Shown: piece after piece, positions 22,789 through 30,481 of the stretch
How positions within the stretch are numbered: the stretch's first letter is position 1
Layout of the letters: the number at the start of each line of letters is the position of its first letter
Assembly (NCBI RefSeq): GCF_017353455.1
Contig: NZ_JAFMPZ010000549.1
Coordinates: forward strand, 1-33,056
Length of the DNA stretch: 33,056 nucleotides
Reading direction: 5' to 3'
From: Streptomyces laculatispora
GTDB taxonomy: Bacteria > Actinomycetota > Actinomycetes > Streptomycetales > Streptomycetaceae
Position numbers and translations under genes: made by a program
Notes under the pieces: generated by a model
The model's database searches: none
Told to the model about the DNA's origin: nothing
The model's input: the letters and a program-made list of their open reading frames with translations, nothing else

Positions 22789-23594
22789 CGACGTGTGCCC
22801 GCGAACGCGGCGATCGCCTCCGCGGTCTCCTCAGGTGCGCTGAGCTGGGGGCAGTGTCCGGTGGCGTTCAGAGTGACCAGTCGGCTGCCGGTGATCTGGG
22901 CGTGGATGAAGGCGCCTACCTCCGGCGGTGCGATTGCGTCGTCGGAGCACTGGGCGACCAGCGTGGGTACCTTGACCTTCGCCAGGTCGGCCCGGTTGTC
23001 GGACAGGAATGTCACCCGGGCGAAGACCCGGGCGATCTCCGGGTCAGTGGCGCAGAAACTCTTGGTCAGTTCCTCACCCAGCTCCGGGCGTTCGGGGTTG
23101 CCCGCGATCACCGGCGCCATGGCCCCCGACCATCCCAGGTAGTTCGCGTCCAGGGATTCGAGCAGTTCGTCGATGTCCGCGGCGCTGAATCCGCCCCGGT
23201 AACCGGTGGCCGGATCGTCGATGAAACACGGCGAGGGAGCCAGCAGGACCAGTCCGGCGAAATGTTCGGGCTCCCGCACGGCCGCCAGGACGCCCATCAT
23301 CGCGCTCACCGAATGCCCCACGAAGGTCACCGGTCCGAGAGCGAGCTCACGGCAGATCTCCAGTATGTCCTCGACATAGCCATCCAGGCTGGAATACCGC
23401 TGCGGCGTCCATGAGGACAGATCCGAGTTACCGGAACCGACGTGATCGAAACAAACAACGCGGAAATCACGCTCCAGCGCCGGAACCACCAGACGCCACA
23501 TGTTCTGGTCGCACCCAAATCCGTGCGCCAGCACCACCACAGGCCCGTCCGCACGCCCGGACACCTTCACCAGATTCCTGCTCCGCACCTTCAT
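22785..23594 (-). CDS. rsbQ: RsbQ-like alpha/beta hydrolase, energy-stress regulator
   Basis: A 269-residue alpha/beta hydrolase, the same length as B. subtilis RsbQ as I recall it, with matching landmarks along its whole length. These are VLAHGFGCDQNMW, DHVGSGNSDL, FVGHSVSAMMG, APSPCFIDDP, QCSDDAIAPPEVG and GHCPQLS. The catalytic triad is S95, D219 and H247. RsbQ is a small-molecule hydrolase needed by the RsbP phosphatase to activate SigB under energy stress; the fold is shared with plant karrikin and strigolactone receptors. The ATG at 23594 gives the RsbQ-like N-terminus; in-frame starts at 23603 and 23657 would extend it. It overlaps the phosphatase gene by four bases. Confidence 0.88.
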   Translation of the reverse strand: MKVRSRNLVKVSGRADGPVVVLAHGFGCDQNMWRLVVPALERDFRVVCFDHVGSGNSDLSSWTPQRYSSLDGYVEDILEICRELALGPVTFVGHSVSAMMGVLAAVREPEHFAGLVLLAPSPCFIDDPATGYRGGFSAADIDELLESLDANYLGWSGAMAPVIAGNPERPELGEELTKSFCATDPEIARVFARVTFLSDNRADLAKVKVPTLVAQCSDDAIAPPEVGAFIHAQITGSRLVTLNATGHCPQLSAPEETAEAIAAFAGTRR

Positions 23595-23754
23595 GCGGCA
23601 CATCTTCGCAGAACGGGGCCCGCCCGGAAACGGCCGGATTCGGAGCCGGGATGTCACGCGGAGCGAGCCTCACGCACCCGCCGGCCCGGGTGTCGGCCGG
23701 GAGGCGTGGCGGTGCTGCGCAGCCGTGGCTGAAGCCGTTTTCAGGATGTCGGCG

Positions 23755-24492
23755 CTATGTCTTCGAGATCTTGGGGTCGACGATCTGGTCGGCCGGCGGC
23801 GCCTTGGCCTCGACCTTCTTGCCGTAGTCGGTAAGGGTGACCTCGCCGGGCTGTTTGCCGCCCGCGGTGACCGACTTCAGGATGTACGGCTTCCCTTCGG
23901 CCGCGACGTACAGGGTGAGCCTCTCGCCACCGGGCTGCTTCTTCTCCAGCGCCAGGGCCTTCTTGCCGTCGACTTCGCTGGTGGCGCCCTTGGTCATGCC
24001 CTTGCGCTCGGACTTGTCGCGGTCCATCGCCGCGAGGAACGCCTGCTTGTCACACATGCCCTCGATGCCGGCCTGCCCCGGCTGGGACTTCACCCACTTG
24101 CCCTGGACCCGCGGGATCGCCTTCTCCGCGCCGGGCTGCCCCTTCAGCGCGTTCTGCCAGAACTTCTCATCGCCGCGCACGAACGCGGCCTGGCCCGCCT
24201 GGATCACCTCGGCCTTGGCGCCCTGGCCCGACATCGTGCCCGTGCAGCGGTCCTGCTCGTCCACGTGGAAGTCGACGCGGATCTCGTTGCCGCCGGGCTG
24301 CTGGACGTTGCCCCTGACGCGGACCGACTGCGCATCGCGCGTCGCCTTCACCGCGTCCGCCGCAATCGCGTCCGCGCTCTTCCCGTCGAACGCGCTGTCC
24401 GCACTCTTGCCCGAGTCATCCCCGCACCCTGCGAGCACCGTGACGCCCATGCACACGGAAACCGCAGTCAGTAACGTCTTCTTCGCCATCAT
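23755..24492 (-). CDS. Lipoprotein, LppX/LprG-like
   Basis: A 245-residue exported lipoprotein. The signal peptide ends in the lipobox LAGC at about residue 23 and is followed by a short polar linker (GDDSGKSADSAFDGKSADA). The body (about 40-240) has the beta-rich pattern of the LppX/LprAFG-like Streptomyces lipoproteins: an ATRDAQSVRVRGNV opening, a central WQNALKGQ segment, a C-terminal half with ALALEKKQPGGERLTLYVA, and then PYILKSVTAGGKQPGEVTLTDYG (shown in part). Mycobacterial relatives carry lipids; the ligand here is unknown. The ATG at 24492 has GGAGGGAT upstream. It precedes the RsbQ-like gene on the same strand by 160 bases. Confidence 0.85.
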   Translation of the reverse strand: MMAKKTLLTAVSVCMGVTVLAGCGDDSGKSADSAFDGKSADAIAADAVKATRDAQSVRVRGNVQQPGGNEIRVDFHVDEQDRCTGTMSGQGAKAEVIQAGQAAFVRGDEKFWQNALKGQPGAEKAIPRVQGKWVKSQPGQAGIEGMCDKQAFLAAMDRDKSERKGMTKGATSEVDGKKALALEKKQPGGERLTLYVAAEGKPYILKSVTAGGKQPGEVTLTDYGKKVEAKAPPADQIVDPKISKT

Positions 24493-25242
24493 GAATTGAT
24501 CCCTCCCCTGGAACGGGTGTGACGTTTCCAACCGCCCGACTGCCCCGGAACCGCAGGGAAAAACGTGGCGGCGAAATGCCTTGCCGCTTACGCCGCCAAA
24601 AATTCGGTGACGGCGATTCCAGCGCCGACGGCAAAGGGGTTCATCGTGTTCCCCGGCCTCAAGGGCGACGGATTCCACCACGCCATACCGGGATCGCCCG
24701 CCTGCGCGACCTTGCGCCCGCCGGGTGGACGTACCCGGCGAACAGCAGTTGATGCCGCCCACGCCTGCTCGAAGAACAGTTCCGGAACGAAGGCGTAGGA
24801 CGGAGAACTTCCCAGTCCGCCGCACCCCATTGACACCCGAGGGTTGTCCCGCAATCCCTGGCGGGGCACCGCGCGAGAGGGAGTGGCGCTGCTGCCGAGA
24901 CCGTCCGGGGCTCTGCTCGGCGCTCCGGCCACCGAAATCCGACCGTCGCGATCCCGGAACCGACAGCGAGGAGGACGGGAAGGGGGCGGCCGAGGTCCTT
25001 GCTCATGAAGGCATCTCGATGGCTCCGGGAAAGCCGGGGTCCGGCACCTCGGCTCGTCGGCCGGGAAGCGCCCTGCGGTGGCGAGGGCCCCTGCCTCCGG
25101 ACCCGTTGCCGCTTCGCGCATGCCCCCCGGCCGGGCGGGTCATGGAGTTCAGGGTGCCCTCGGGTTCACGGTTGCCCCCTGTGCCCCTGGGGTGCCCGGG
25201 GTTGGCAATTTACAGAAGCCAGTATTAGAGTCCTGCTTCATT
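24493..25242. other. Long intergenic region, no confident gene
   Basis: It separates the lipoprotein gene (minus) from marR (plus). A minus-strand frame of 32 codons (24686-24588, MAWWNPSPLRPGNTMNPFAVG then GIAVTEFLAA, shown in part) has a plausible peptide but no clear ribosome site. Other frames across 24600-25150 have erratic codon bias and no recognisable protein. The last 45 bases carry the marR promoter and operator. The stretch looks like decayed sequence. Confidence 0.4.
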
Positions 25243-25250
25243 ATGAAGCA
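25202..25250 (+). promoter_or_regulatory. marR promoter with operator over the start codon
   Basis: TTGGCA at 25202-25207 and TAGAGT at 25226-25231 form a promoter with an 18-base spacer, predicting a start a few bases before the ATG at 25243. The perfect palindrome TGCTTCAT-T-ATGAAGCA (25234-25250) covers that point and includes the ATG. Binding there by the encoded MarR protein would block its own transcription. Confidence 0.55.
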
Positions 25251-25821
25251 CGTACATAACTCTTCGTCAGACCTCGCCCGCGACCCGGACGGCAGCCTCT
25301 TCGACCCCCGGGTGAGGTCCGCCATGACCCAGTTCACCGCAGGCCAGGACACCCTCGCCCTCGAAGGCGCAGCCGCGGTCCGCGGCGCCTTCCATGCCAT
25401 CGAACGCCTGCGCGCCCGCGGGGCCGAGGGGCGCGGGCTGAGCGCGGGGGCGCTCGACCTCCTGATCCGTCTGAGCGCCGCACCCGATGACGGGCTGAGC
25501 ATTGGCAAGCTGGCCCAGGCGGTTGGAGTGAGCTCGCGCAATGTCACCGGGCTGGTCGACACCCTCGAACGCGACGGACTGGCCGAGCGGGTTCCCGACC
25601 GGCGCGACCGCCGTTCAGTCCTGGCCCGGATCACACCCGCCGGGCTGGACTGGGTGGAGTCCTTCCGCCGGCCGACCCAGGTCGCCATGGCGGCGGTCTT
25701 CCGAGGATTCACGCCCGCCGAGACGGCCCAGCTGCGGCATCTGTGTCTGCGCCTCGTCGAGAACCAGCGTCAACTCGACCAGCACCTGAGCCAGACCGAC
25801 GGCACGAACGCCCAGCCGTGA
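25243..25821 (+). CDS. MarR-family transcriptional regulator
   Basis: A 192-residue winged-helix regulator. After a polar 30-residue N-terminus, the MarR domain spans about 45-185. It has the recognition region LSIGKLAQAVGVSSRNVTGLVDTLERDGLAERV (about 86-118, shown by its main residues) and the wing VPDRRDRRSVLARITPAGL. MarR dimers bind palindromes and release them on ligand or oxidant binding. No Shine-Dalgarno precedes the ATG, and the predicted transcription start is almost at it, so the message is probably leaderless. No partner transporter or enzyme gene follows before the tRNA genes, so its target other than itself is unknown. Confidence 0.9.
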   Translation: MKHVHNSSSDLARDPDGSLFDPRVRSAMTQFTAGQDTLALEGAAAVRGAFHAIERLRARGAEGRGLSAGALDLLIRLSAAPDDGLSIGKLAQAVGVSSRNVTGLVDTLERDGLAERVPDRRDRRSVLARITPAGLDWVESFRRPTQVAMAAVFRGFTPAETAQLRHLCLRLVENQRQLDQHLSQTDGTNAQP

Positions 25822-26086
25822 ACCGGACATCCACCCGCCGCGAGAAAAGGACCGAACCGCGATGACACCCAAGGAGCGAAGATCTCGCGCCGGGTCCGGC
25901 CCTTCCGGAAACCACCGGTCCGCGACATCGCGGCGCAGGAGGGGGCGCCGCTCAGACGTTCGTCAGCCCGGACGTGGGCCACACGAAGGAGCCTGCGGCG
26001 GGTCGGTGCGGCGTTCGTACATCGAATGCCATGCCCCGACTAGCTTCGAAACGGCGTTTCCGCAGGTCCCGACGTTTCTTCAGTGG

Positions 26087-26160
26087 TGGGGCGGGTGGGA
26101 CTCGAACCCACGGCCGACGGATTATGAGTCCGCTGCTCTAACCGGCTGAGCTACCGCCCC
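26087..26160 (-). tRNA. tRNA with CAU anticodon (Met, or Ile2)
   Basis: A 74-base cloverleaf on the minus strand starts at 26160. The acceptor stem GGGGCGG pairs with CCGCCCC, the discriminator is A, and CCA is encoded at 26086-26084. The anticodon loop CUCAUAA gives CAU. It is most likely elongator tRNA-Met; an Ile2 tRNA carrying lysidine has the same anticodon and cannot be excluded by eye. It is not an initiator type, because the acceptor end is fully paired. Confidence 0.92.
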
Positions 26161-26372
26161 GTTTCGGCGTGGCGCGTACAAGTGTGCGCGCCGTCTGCCG
26201 CAGCATAGCCGGTCATACGATCTCTCGCTCCGGGTGCCCGGGTACTCGTGACCATGAAGACCGCGCTGCTCCCTGCCCGGTTCCGGACGGCGTGAAGTTG
26301 ACGCGAAAGAGTCACGCCGGCCCCACGCGCACCACCGGACCGGACCTCCTGAGGACCGGTTCCGGGCACACG

Positions 26373-26394
26373 AAAAAGGACCCCGCAGGGCCCT
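26373..26394 (-). terminator. T-tailed intrinsic terminator after the tRNA-Asn pair
   Basis: On the minus strand AGGGCCC and GGGTCCT form a 7-bp stem (one G-T pair) with a 4-base loop, followed by a run of five Ts. It lies 12 bases after the second tRNA-Asn gene. A canonical T-tailed terminator is unusual in this window. Confidence 0.6.
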
Positions 26395-26405
26395 CTTCCG
26401 TTCCG

Positions 26406-26478
26406 CTCCCCCGACTGGACTCGAACCAGTAACCCTCCGGTTAACAGCCGAATGCTCTGCCAATTGAGCTACAGGGGA
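26406..26478 (-). tRNA. tRNA-Asn (GUU), downstream copy
   Basis: A 73-base cloverleaf. The acceptor UCCCCUG pairs with CGGGGGA, with discriminator G and no encoded CCA. The anticodon loop CUGUUAA gives GUU. The anticodon stem starts UUCGG and pairs with CCGGA, including one U-G pair. It differs from the upstream copy at five positions or fewer, all in or beside the anticodon stem. Confidence 0.95.
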
Positions 26479-26483
26479 TCGCG

Positions 26484-26556
26484 CTCCCCCGACTGGACTC
26501 GAACCAGTAACCTGCCGGTTAACAGCCGGCTGCTCTGCCAATTGAGCTACAGGGGA
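26484..26556 (-). tRNA. tRNA-Asn (GUU), upstream copy
   Basis: A 73-base cloverleaf with the same acceptor, D and T arms as its neighbour, five bases away on the same strand. The anticodon stem is GCCGG with CCGGC, all Watson-Crick. The two are probably cotranscribed from a promoter in the AT-richer block around 26620-26660. Confidence 0.95.
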
Positions 26557-26737
26557 TTGCTGCGTTGCCTCGGACGACACCTGCCTGGCGGCTGCCGGGC
26601 GGCGGACGTTCGCTGCGACACATACATTAGCGCAAGCAGGGGGGTGCTTTGCCAATCGGTATCGGCCGGGGTGATCTCCCGCGCCCCCGGGTAGGCGAGC
26701 AGCACACGTCGCACGGAGTGAAGGAAGGGTGGCAGCC

Positions 26738-27037
26738 ATGCGGTACCGGCTCACGTTCATCGCCGGAGTGGCCCTGGGTTACGTGCTCGGCACGCGTGCC
26801 GGGCGCGAGCGCTACGAGCAGCTGAAGAAGTCCGCACGCCAGTTCGCCCAGAACCCGGCCGTGCGCAACACCTGCGAGTCAGCGGCCCAGAGCGGCCGCG
26901 AGTTCGCCGGAAAGGCCTACCACGCGGTGGGCGACAAGGTCGGCGAGAAGGTGCCCGCGTCCGTGGCGGACCGGGTGCGGTCGCTGCGCGGGCGCGGGGC
27001 GAACGGCGAGGACGACTGGGGAACGACCAACACCTGA
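26738..27037 (+). CDS. YtxH-type small membrane-anchored protein
   Basis: A 99-residue protein. A short N-terminal hydrophobic segment with the glycine-rich pattern RLTFIAGVALGYVLGTRAGRERYEQL is characteristic of actinomycete YtxH-like proteins. The rest is a charged amphipathic helix (QFAQNPAVRNTCESAAQSGRE and onward), ending in an acidic tail. Relatives in Bacillus are general-stress proteins; the molecular role is unknown. The ATG at 26738 has GGAAGGG nine bases upstream; an in-frame GTG at 26729 is too close to that site. A perfect 14-bp hairpin follows the stop and ends at the next gene's -10 region. Confidence 0.85.
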   Translation: MRYRLTFIAGVALGYVLGTRAGRERYEQLKKSARQFAQNPAVRNTCESAAQSGREFAGKAYHAVGDKVGEKVPASVADRVRSLRGRGANGEDDWGTTNT

Positions 27038-27054
27038 GGCCGCCTCGTCACGTC

Positions 27055-27094
27055 TGCCGCACCGCCGGTGCAGGAGCGCTCCGGCGGTGCGGCA
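27055..27094 (+). terminator. Perfect 14-bp hairpin between the YtxH-type and FGGY kinase genes
   Basis: The arms TGCCGCACCGCCGG (27055-27068) and its exact complement (27081-27094) enclose a 12-base loop. It begins 18 bases after the YtxH-type stop and ends 11 bases before the kinase ATG, overlapping that gene's predicted -10 hexamer. Confidence 0.75.
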
Positions 27095-27104
27095 GAATCT
27101 GTGT

Positions 27105-28550
27105 ATGGGCATAGTCGCCGGCTTGGACAGTTCTTCCGCCTTCACGCACATCGTGGTCTGCGATACGGACACGGGTGCCGTACTGCGCCAGGGGTACGCC
27201 GCACACCCCGTGGAGGCGAAAGCCACCGAGGTCGACCCGCAGGTGTGGCTGCTCTCACTCGGTGAGGCGGCCACCGGCGGGCTGCTCGAAGGCGTGCAGG
27301 CCATCGGCGTGTCCGCGCAGCAGCACGGGCTCGTGCCGCTGGACCGCCAGGGCAATCTCGTACGTCCGGCGCTGCTGGGCAACGACAAGCGGGCGCAGGT
27401 CGCCGCGGCCGATCTGATCGACGGGCTGGGCGGGCGGCAGGCCTGGGCCGAGGCGGTCGGGGCGGTGCCGCAGGCCGCTCAGCCGGTGTCGAAGCTGCGC
27501 TGGCTGGCGCGGACCGAGCCGGAGATGGCGCAGCGGGTCGCCGCCGTCCTGCAGCCGCACGACTGGCTGGTGTGGCAGCTGCTGGGCCGCCCGGCCCGGC
27601 GGACCACCGACCGGGGTGCCGCGTCCGGGACCGGATACTGGTCGGCGGGCAGCGAGTCCTACCGGCCGGAGCTGGTGGAGCTGGCGCTCGGCCGGCAGGC
27701 GGCGCTGCCCGAGGTGCTCGGTCCCTGCGAAGCGGCCGGGACGACGCCCGAGGGGCTGCTGATCTCGGCGGGTACCGGCGAGACGATGGCGGCGGCGTTC
27801 GGGCTCGGGGTCGGGGTCGGCGACGCCGTGGTGTCGCTGGGGGCCTCGGGTTCGGTGATGGCGGTGCACCACGAGGCGCTGGCCGATCCGACCGGGATGA
27901 TCACCTCGTTCGCGGATGCCACCGGGATGCACCTTCCGGTGGTCCACACGTCGAACGCGGTACGCGCGTTGCGCGGCACCGCCGAGATGCTGGACGTGGA
28001 GGGTCTGGAGGAGCTGTCGGCGCTGGCGCTGAAGTCCACGCCGGGCGCCTCGGGGCTGGTGCTCCTGCCGTATCTGGAGGGTGAGCGGACCCCGCATCTG
28101 CCGCACACCGCGGGAACGCTGAGCGGGCTGCGGCGCGAGTCGATGAAGCCGGAGCACCTTGCGCGGGCCGCCTTCGAGGGGATGCTCTGCTCGCTGGCCG
28201 ACGCGCTGAACGTGCTGCGCGGCCGCGGGGTCGAGGTGCGGCGGGTGTTCCTGCTGGGCGCCGCCGCCGAGCTGCCGGCCGTGCAGGCGCTCGCGCCCAT
28301 GCTGCTGGGGACGCAGGTGGTCGTGCCGGAGCCGGCCCAGTACGCGGCGCTCGGCGCGGCCCGGCAGGCGGCCTGGGCGCTGGGGGTCTCGCAGGGGTCG
28401 CTCGATCCGCGCACTCCCCCGGTCTGGCAGGACGCCGCGGCGCAGGTGCTGGATCCCGGCGAGGAGCTGTCGGTCGGTCAGGCGGTGCGCCAGCAGTACG
28501 TGGCGACGCGGGACCAGATCCACCCCGGGGCGTTCGACGCCGCGCGCTGA
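27105..28550 (+). CDS. FGGY-family sugar kinase, xylulokinase-like
   Basis: A 481-residue FGGY kinase with two actin-like ATPase halves. The N-terminal phosphate loop is GLDSSSAFTHIVV. The substrate-site motif is GVSAQQHGLVPLD (near 65-78). The TTDRGAASGTGYW segment and GVGDAVVSLGASGSVM (C-terminal phosphate loop) follow. LPYLEGERTPHLP is typical of xylulokinases. It phosphorylates a sugar with ATP, possibly xylulose. No xylose isomerase or sugar transporter is adjacent. The ATG at 27105 has no Shine-Dalgarno; CAGAAT at 27093-27098 would place the transcription start at the ATG, so it may be leaderless. Confidence 0.87.
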   Translation: MGIVAGLDSSSAFTHIVVCDTDTGAVLRQGYAAHPVEAKATEVDPQVWLLSLGEAATGGLLEGVQAIGVSAQQHGLVPLDRQGNLVRPALLGNDKRAQVAAADLIDGLGGRQAWAEAVGAVPQAAQPVSKLRWLARTEPEMAQRVAAVLQPHDWLVWQLLGRPARRTTDRGAASGTGYWSAGSESYRPELVELALGRQAALPEVLGPCEAAGTTPEGLLISAGTGETMAAAFGLGVGVGDAVVSLGASGSVMAVHHEALADPTGMITSFADATGMHLPVVHTSNAVRALRGTAEMLDVEGLEELSALALKSTPGASGLVLLPYLEGERTPHLPHTAGTLSGLRRESMKPEHLARAAFEGMLCSLADALNVLRGRGVEVRRVFLLGAAAELPAVQALAPMLLGTQVVVPEPAQYAALGAARQAAWALGVSQGSLDPRTPPVWQDAAAQVLDPGEELSVGQAVRQQYVATRDQIHPGAFDAAR

Positions 28551-28747
28551 TACGCCCGCCGTTCCACGCCGCGCGCCGGGGCGCCTGACTTCGGTGACGC
28601 GGCCGGGCGGCGGCGCGGGGTTCGACGGCAAAATTATGGACCCGGTCTTTTTTTTGACCTGGACTTGAATAAAAACGTTCGCGGTCCCGGTGGGCGGTGC
28701 CGGAAAATGGGTCGACTCCCGACCTATGCCGACTCCGAGAGACACGC

Positions 28748-30481
28748 GTGCTCATAAAACTCCTGCGGGCCTACCTCGGTCCGTACAAGAAGCCGATCGC
28801 GCTGCTGGTGGTCTTCCAGCTGCTCCAGACCTCCGCCGCCCTCTATCTGCCCACCCTGAACGCCGACATCATCGACCACGGTGTCGTCAAGGGGGACACG
28901 GGCTACATCCTTCAGTACGGCGGCGCCATGATCGTCGTCAGCATCGCCCAGGTGGTCTGCAACATCGGGGCCGTCTACATCGGCGCCCGTACCGCGTCCG
29001 CACTCGGCCGCGATGTCCGCGCGTCGGTCTTCGACCGGGTCCAGTCGTTCTCCGCGCGTGAGCTCGGCCGGTTCGGCGCCCCTTCGCTGATCACCCGTAC
29101 GACCAATGACGTCCAGCAGGTCCAGATGCTGGTCCTGATGACGTTCACGCTGATGGTCTCGGCACCGATCATGTGTGTCGGCGGCATCATCATGGCGCTC
29201 GGCCAGGACGTCCCGCTGTCCGCGGTGCTCCTCGCGGTGGTGCCGGTCCTCGGGATCGCGGTGAGCCTGATCGTGAAGCGGATGCGTCCGCTGTTCCGCA
29301 CGATGCAGGAGCGGCTCGACACGGTGAACCAGGTGCTGCGCGAGCAGATCACCGGCAACCGGGTCATCCGCGCCTTCGTCCGCGACGGCTACGAGGAGGA
29401 GCGCTTTCGCGGTGCCAACACCGAGCTGACGGACGTGGCACTGTCCACCGGCCGGCTGATGGCACTGATGTTCCCGACCGTGATGACGGTCGTGAACGTG
29501 TCGTCGATCGCCGTCGTCTGGTTCGGCGCGCACCGGATCGACAGCGGCGGGATGCAGATCGGGGCGCTGACCGCGTTCCTCTCCTACCTGATGCAGATCG
29601 TCATGTCGGTGATGATGGCCACCTTCATGTTCATGATGGTGCCGCGCGCCGAGGTCTGTGCCGAGCGCATCCAAGAGGTCCTGGAGACCGATTCCAGCGT
29701 GGTGCCGCCGGTCGATCCGGTGACCGAACTGCGCGCCCACGGGCATCTGGAGGTCCGCGGTGCGGACTTCCGCTACCCCGGTGCCGAGGCGTCGGTGCTG
29801 CGGTCGGTGGATCTGGTGGCCCGGCCCGGCGAGACGACCGCGATCATCGGGTCGACGGGCAGCGGCAAGTCGACGCTGCTCGGCCTCGTACCCCGGCTGT
29901 TCGATGTGACGGACGGCCAGGTGCTGGTCGACGGGACGGACGTACGGACACTGGATCCGGCGCTGCTGGCGAAGACCGTGAGCCTGGTCCCGCAGAAGCC
30001 GTATCTGTTCTCCGGAACGGTCGCGACCAATCTGCGGTACGGGAACCCGGACGCGACCGACGAGGAGCTGTGGCACGCGCTGGACGTCGCCCAGGCCAAG
30101 GAGTTCGTCGAGGGTCTGGAGCACGGTCTCGACGCACCGATCGCGCAGGGCGGCACCAATGTCTCCGGCGGTCAGAGGCAGCGGCTGTCGATCGCCCGGA
30201 CGCTGGTCCAGCAGCCGGAGATCTACCTCTTCGACGACTCGTTCTCCGCGCTGGACTACACCACGGACGCCGCGCTGCGCGCCGCGCTGCTGCGGGAGAC
30301 CGCCGCCGCGACCGTGGTGATCGTCGCACAGCGGGTGTCCACCATCCGCGACGCCGACCGGATCCTGGTGATGGACGAGGGCCGGGTCGTCGGCTCCGGC
30401 AGTCATCACGAGCTGATGGACGGCAATGAAACCTACCGGGAGATCGTGCTCTCCCAGCTGACGGAAGCGGAGGCCGCGTAA
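28748..30481 (+). CDS. ABC exporter subunit 1, degenerate nucleotide site
   Basis: A 577-residue half-transporter: six-helix membrane domain (about 15-310), then an ATPase domain (about 335-575). Walker A is GSTGSGKST (about 367-375) and the signature VSGGQRQRLS is intact. Walker B reads IYLFDDS, with aspartate in place of the catalytic glutamate, and the switch histidine is a glutamine in VIVAQRVSTI. This is the degenerate subunit pattern of heterodimeric exporters such as TM287/288. The GTG at 28748 has GAGAGA upstream. The stop overlaps the next gene's start (TAATG), so subunits are made in equal amounts. Substrate unknown. Confidence 0.9.
   Translation: MLIKLLRAYLGPYKKPIALLVVFQLLQTSAALYLPTLNADIIDHGVVKGDTGYILQYGGAMIVVSIAQVVCNIGAVYIGARTASALGRDVRASVFDRVQSFSARELGRFGAPSLITRTTNDVQQVQMLVLMTFTLMVSAPIMCVGGIIMALGQDVPLSAVLLAVVPVLGIAVSLIVKRMRPLFRTMQERLDTVNQVLREQITGNRVIRAFVRDGYEEERFRGANTELTDVALSTGRLMALMFPTVMTVVNVSSIAVVWFGAHRIDSGGMQIGALTAFLSYLMQIVMSVMMATFMFMMVPRAEVCAERIQEVLETDSSVVPPVDPVTELRAHGHLEVRGADFRYPGAEASVLRSVDLVARPGETTAIIGSTGSGKSTLLGLVPRLFDVTDGQVLVDGTDVRTLDPALLAKTVSLVPQKPYLFSGTVATNLRYGNPDATDEELWHALDVAQAKEFVEGLEHGLDAPIAQGGTNVSGGQRQRLSIARTLVQQPEIYLFDDSFSALDYTTDAALRAALLRETAAATVVIVAQRVSTIRDADRILVMDEGRVVGSGSHHELMDGNETYREIVLSQLTEAEAA

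Noticed and set aside
24588-24686. 32-codon minus-strand ORF upstream of the lipoprotein gene
   Set aside because: The peptide looks plausible but there is no convincing ribosome site and no recognised homologue, so it is only mentioned in the intergenic entry.
25862-26149. Plus-strand ORF with AAAGGA and ATG downstream of marR
   Set aside because: The ribosome site is fair, but codon bias is poor, the peptide is mostly arginine, serine and glycine, and the frame runs into the CAU tRNA gene. At most it is the stub of a lost MarR partner gene.
26087-26556. tRNA genes considered as an integrative-element attachment site
   Set aside because: No integrase, excisionase or second copy of a tRNA 3' end was seen in the window.
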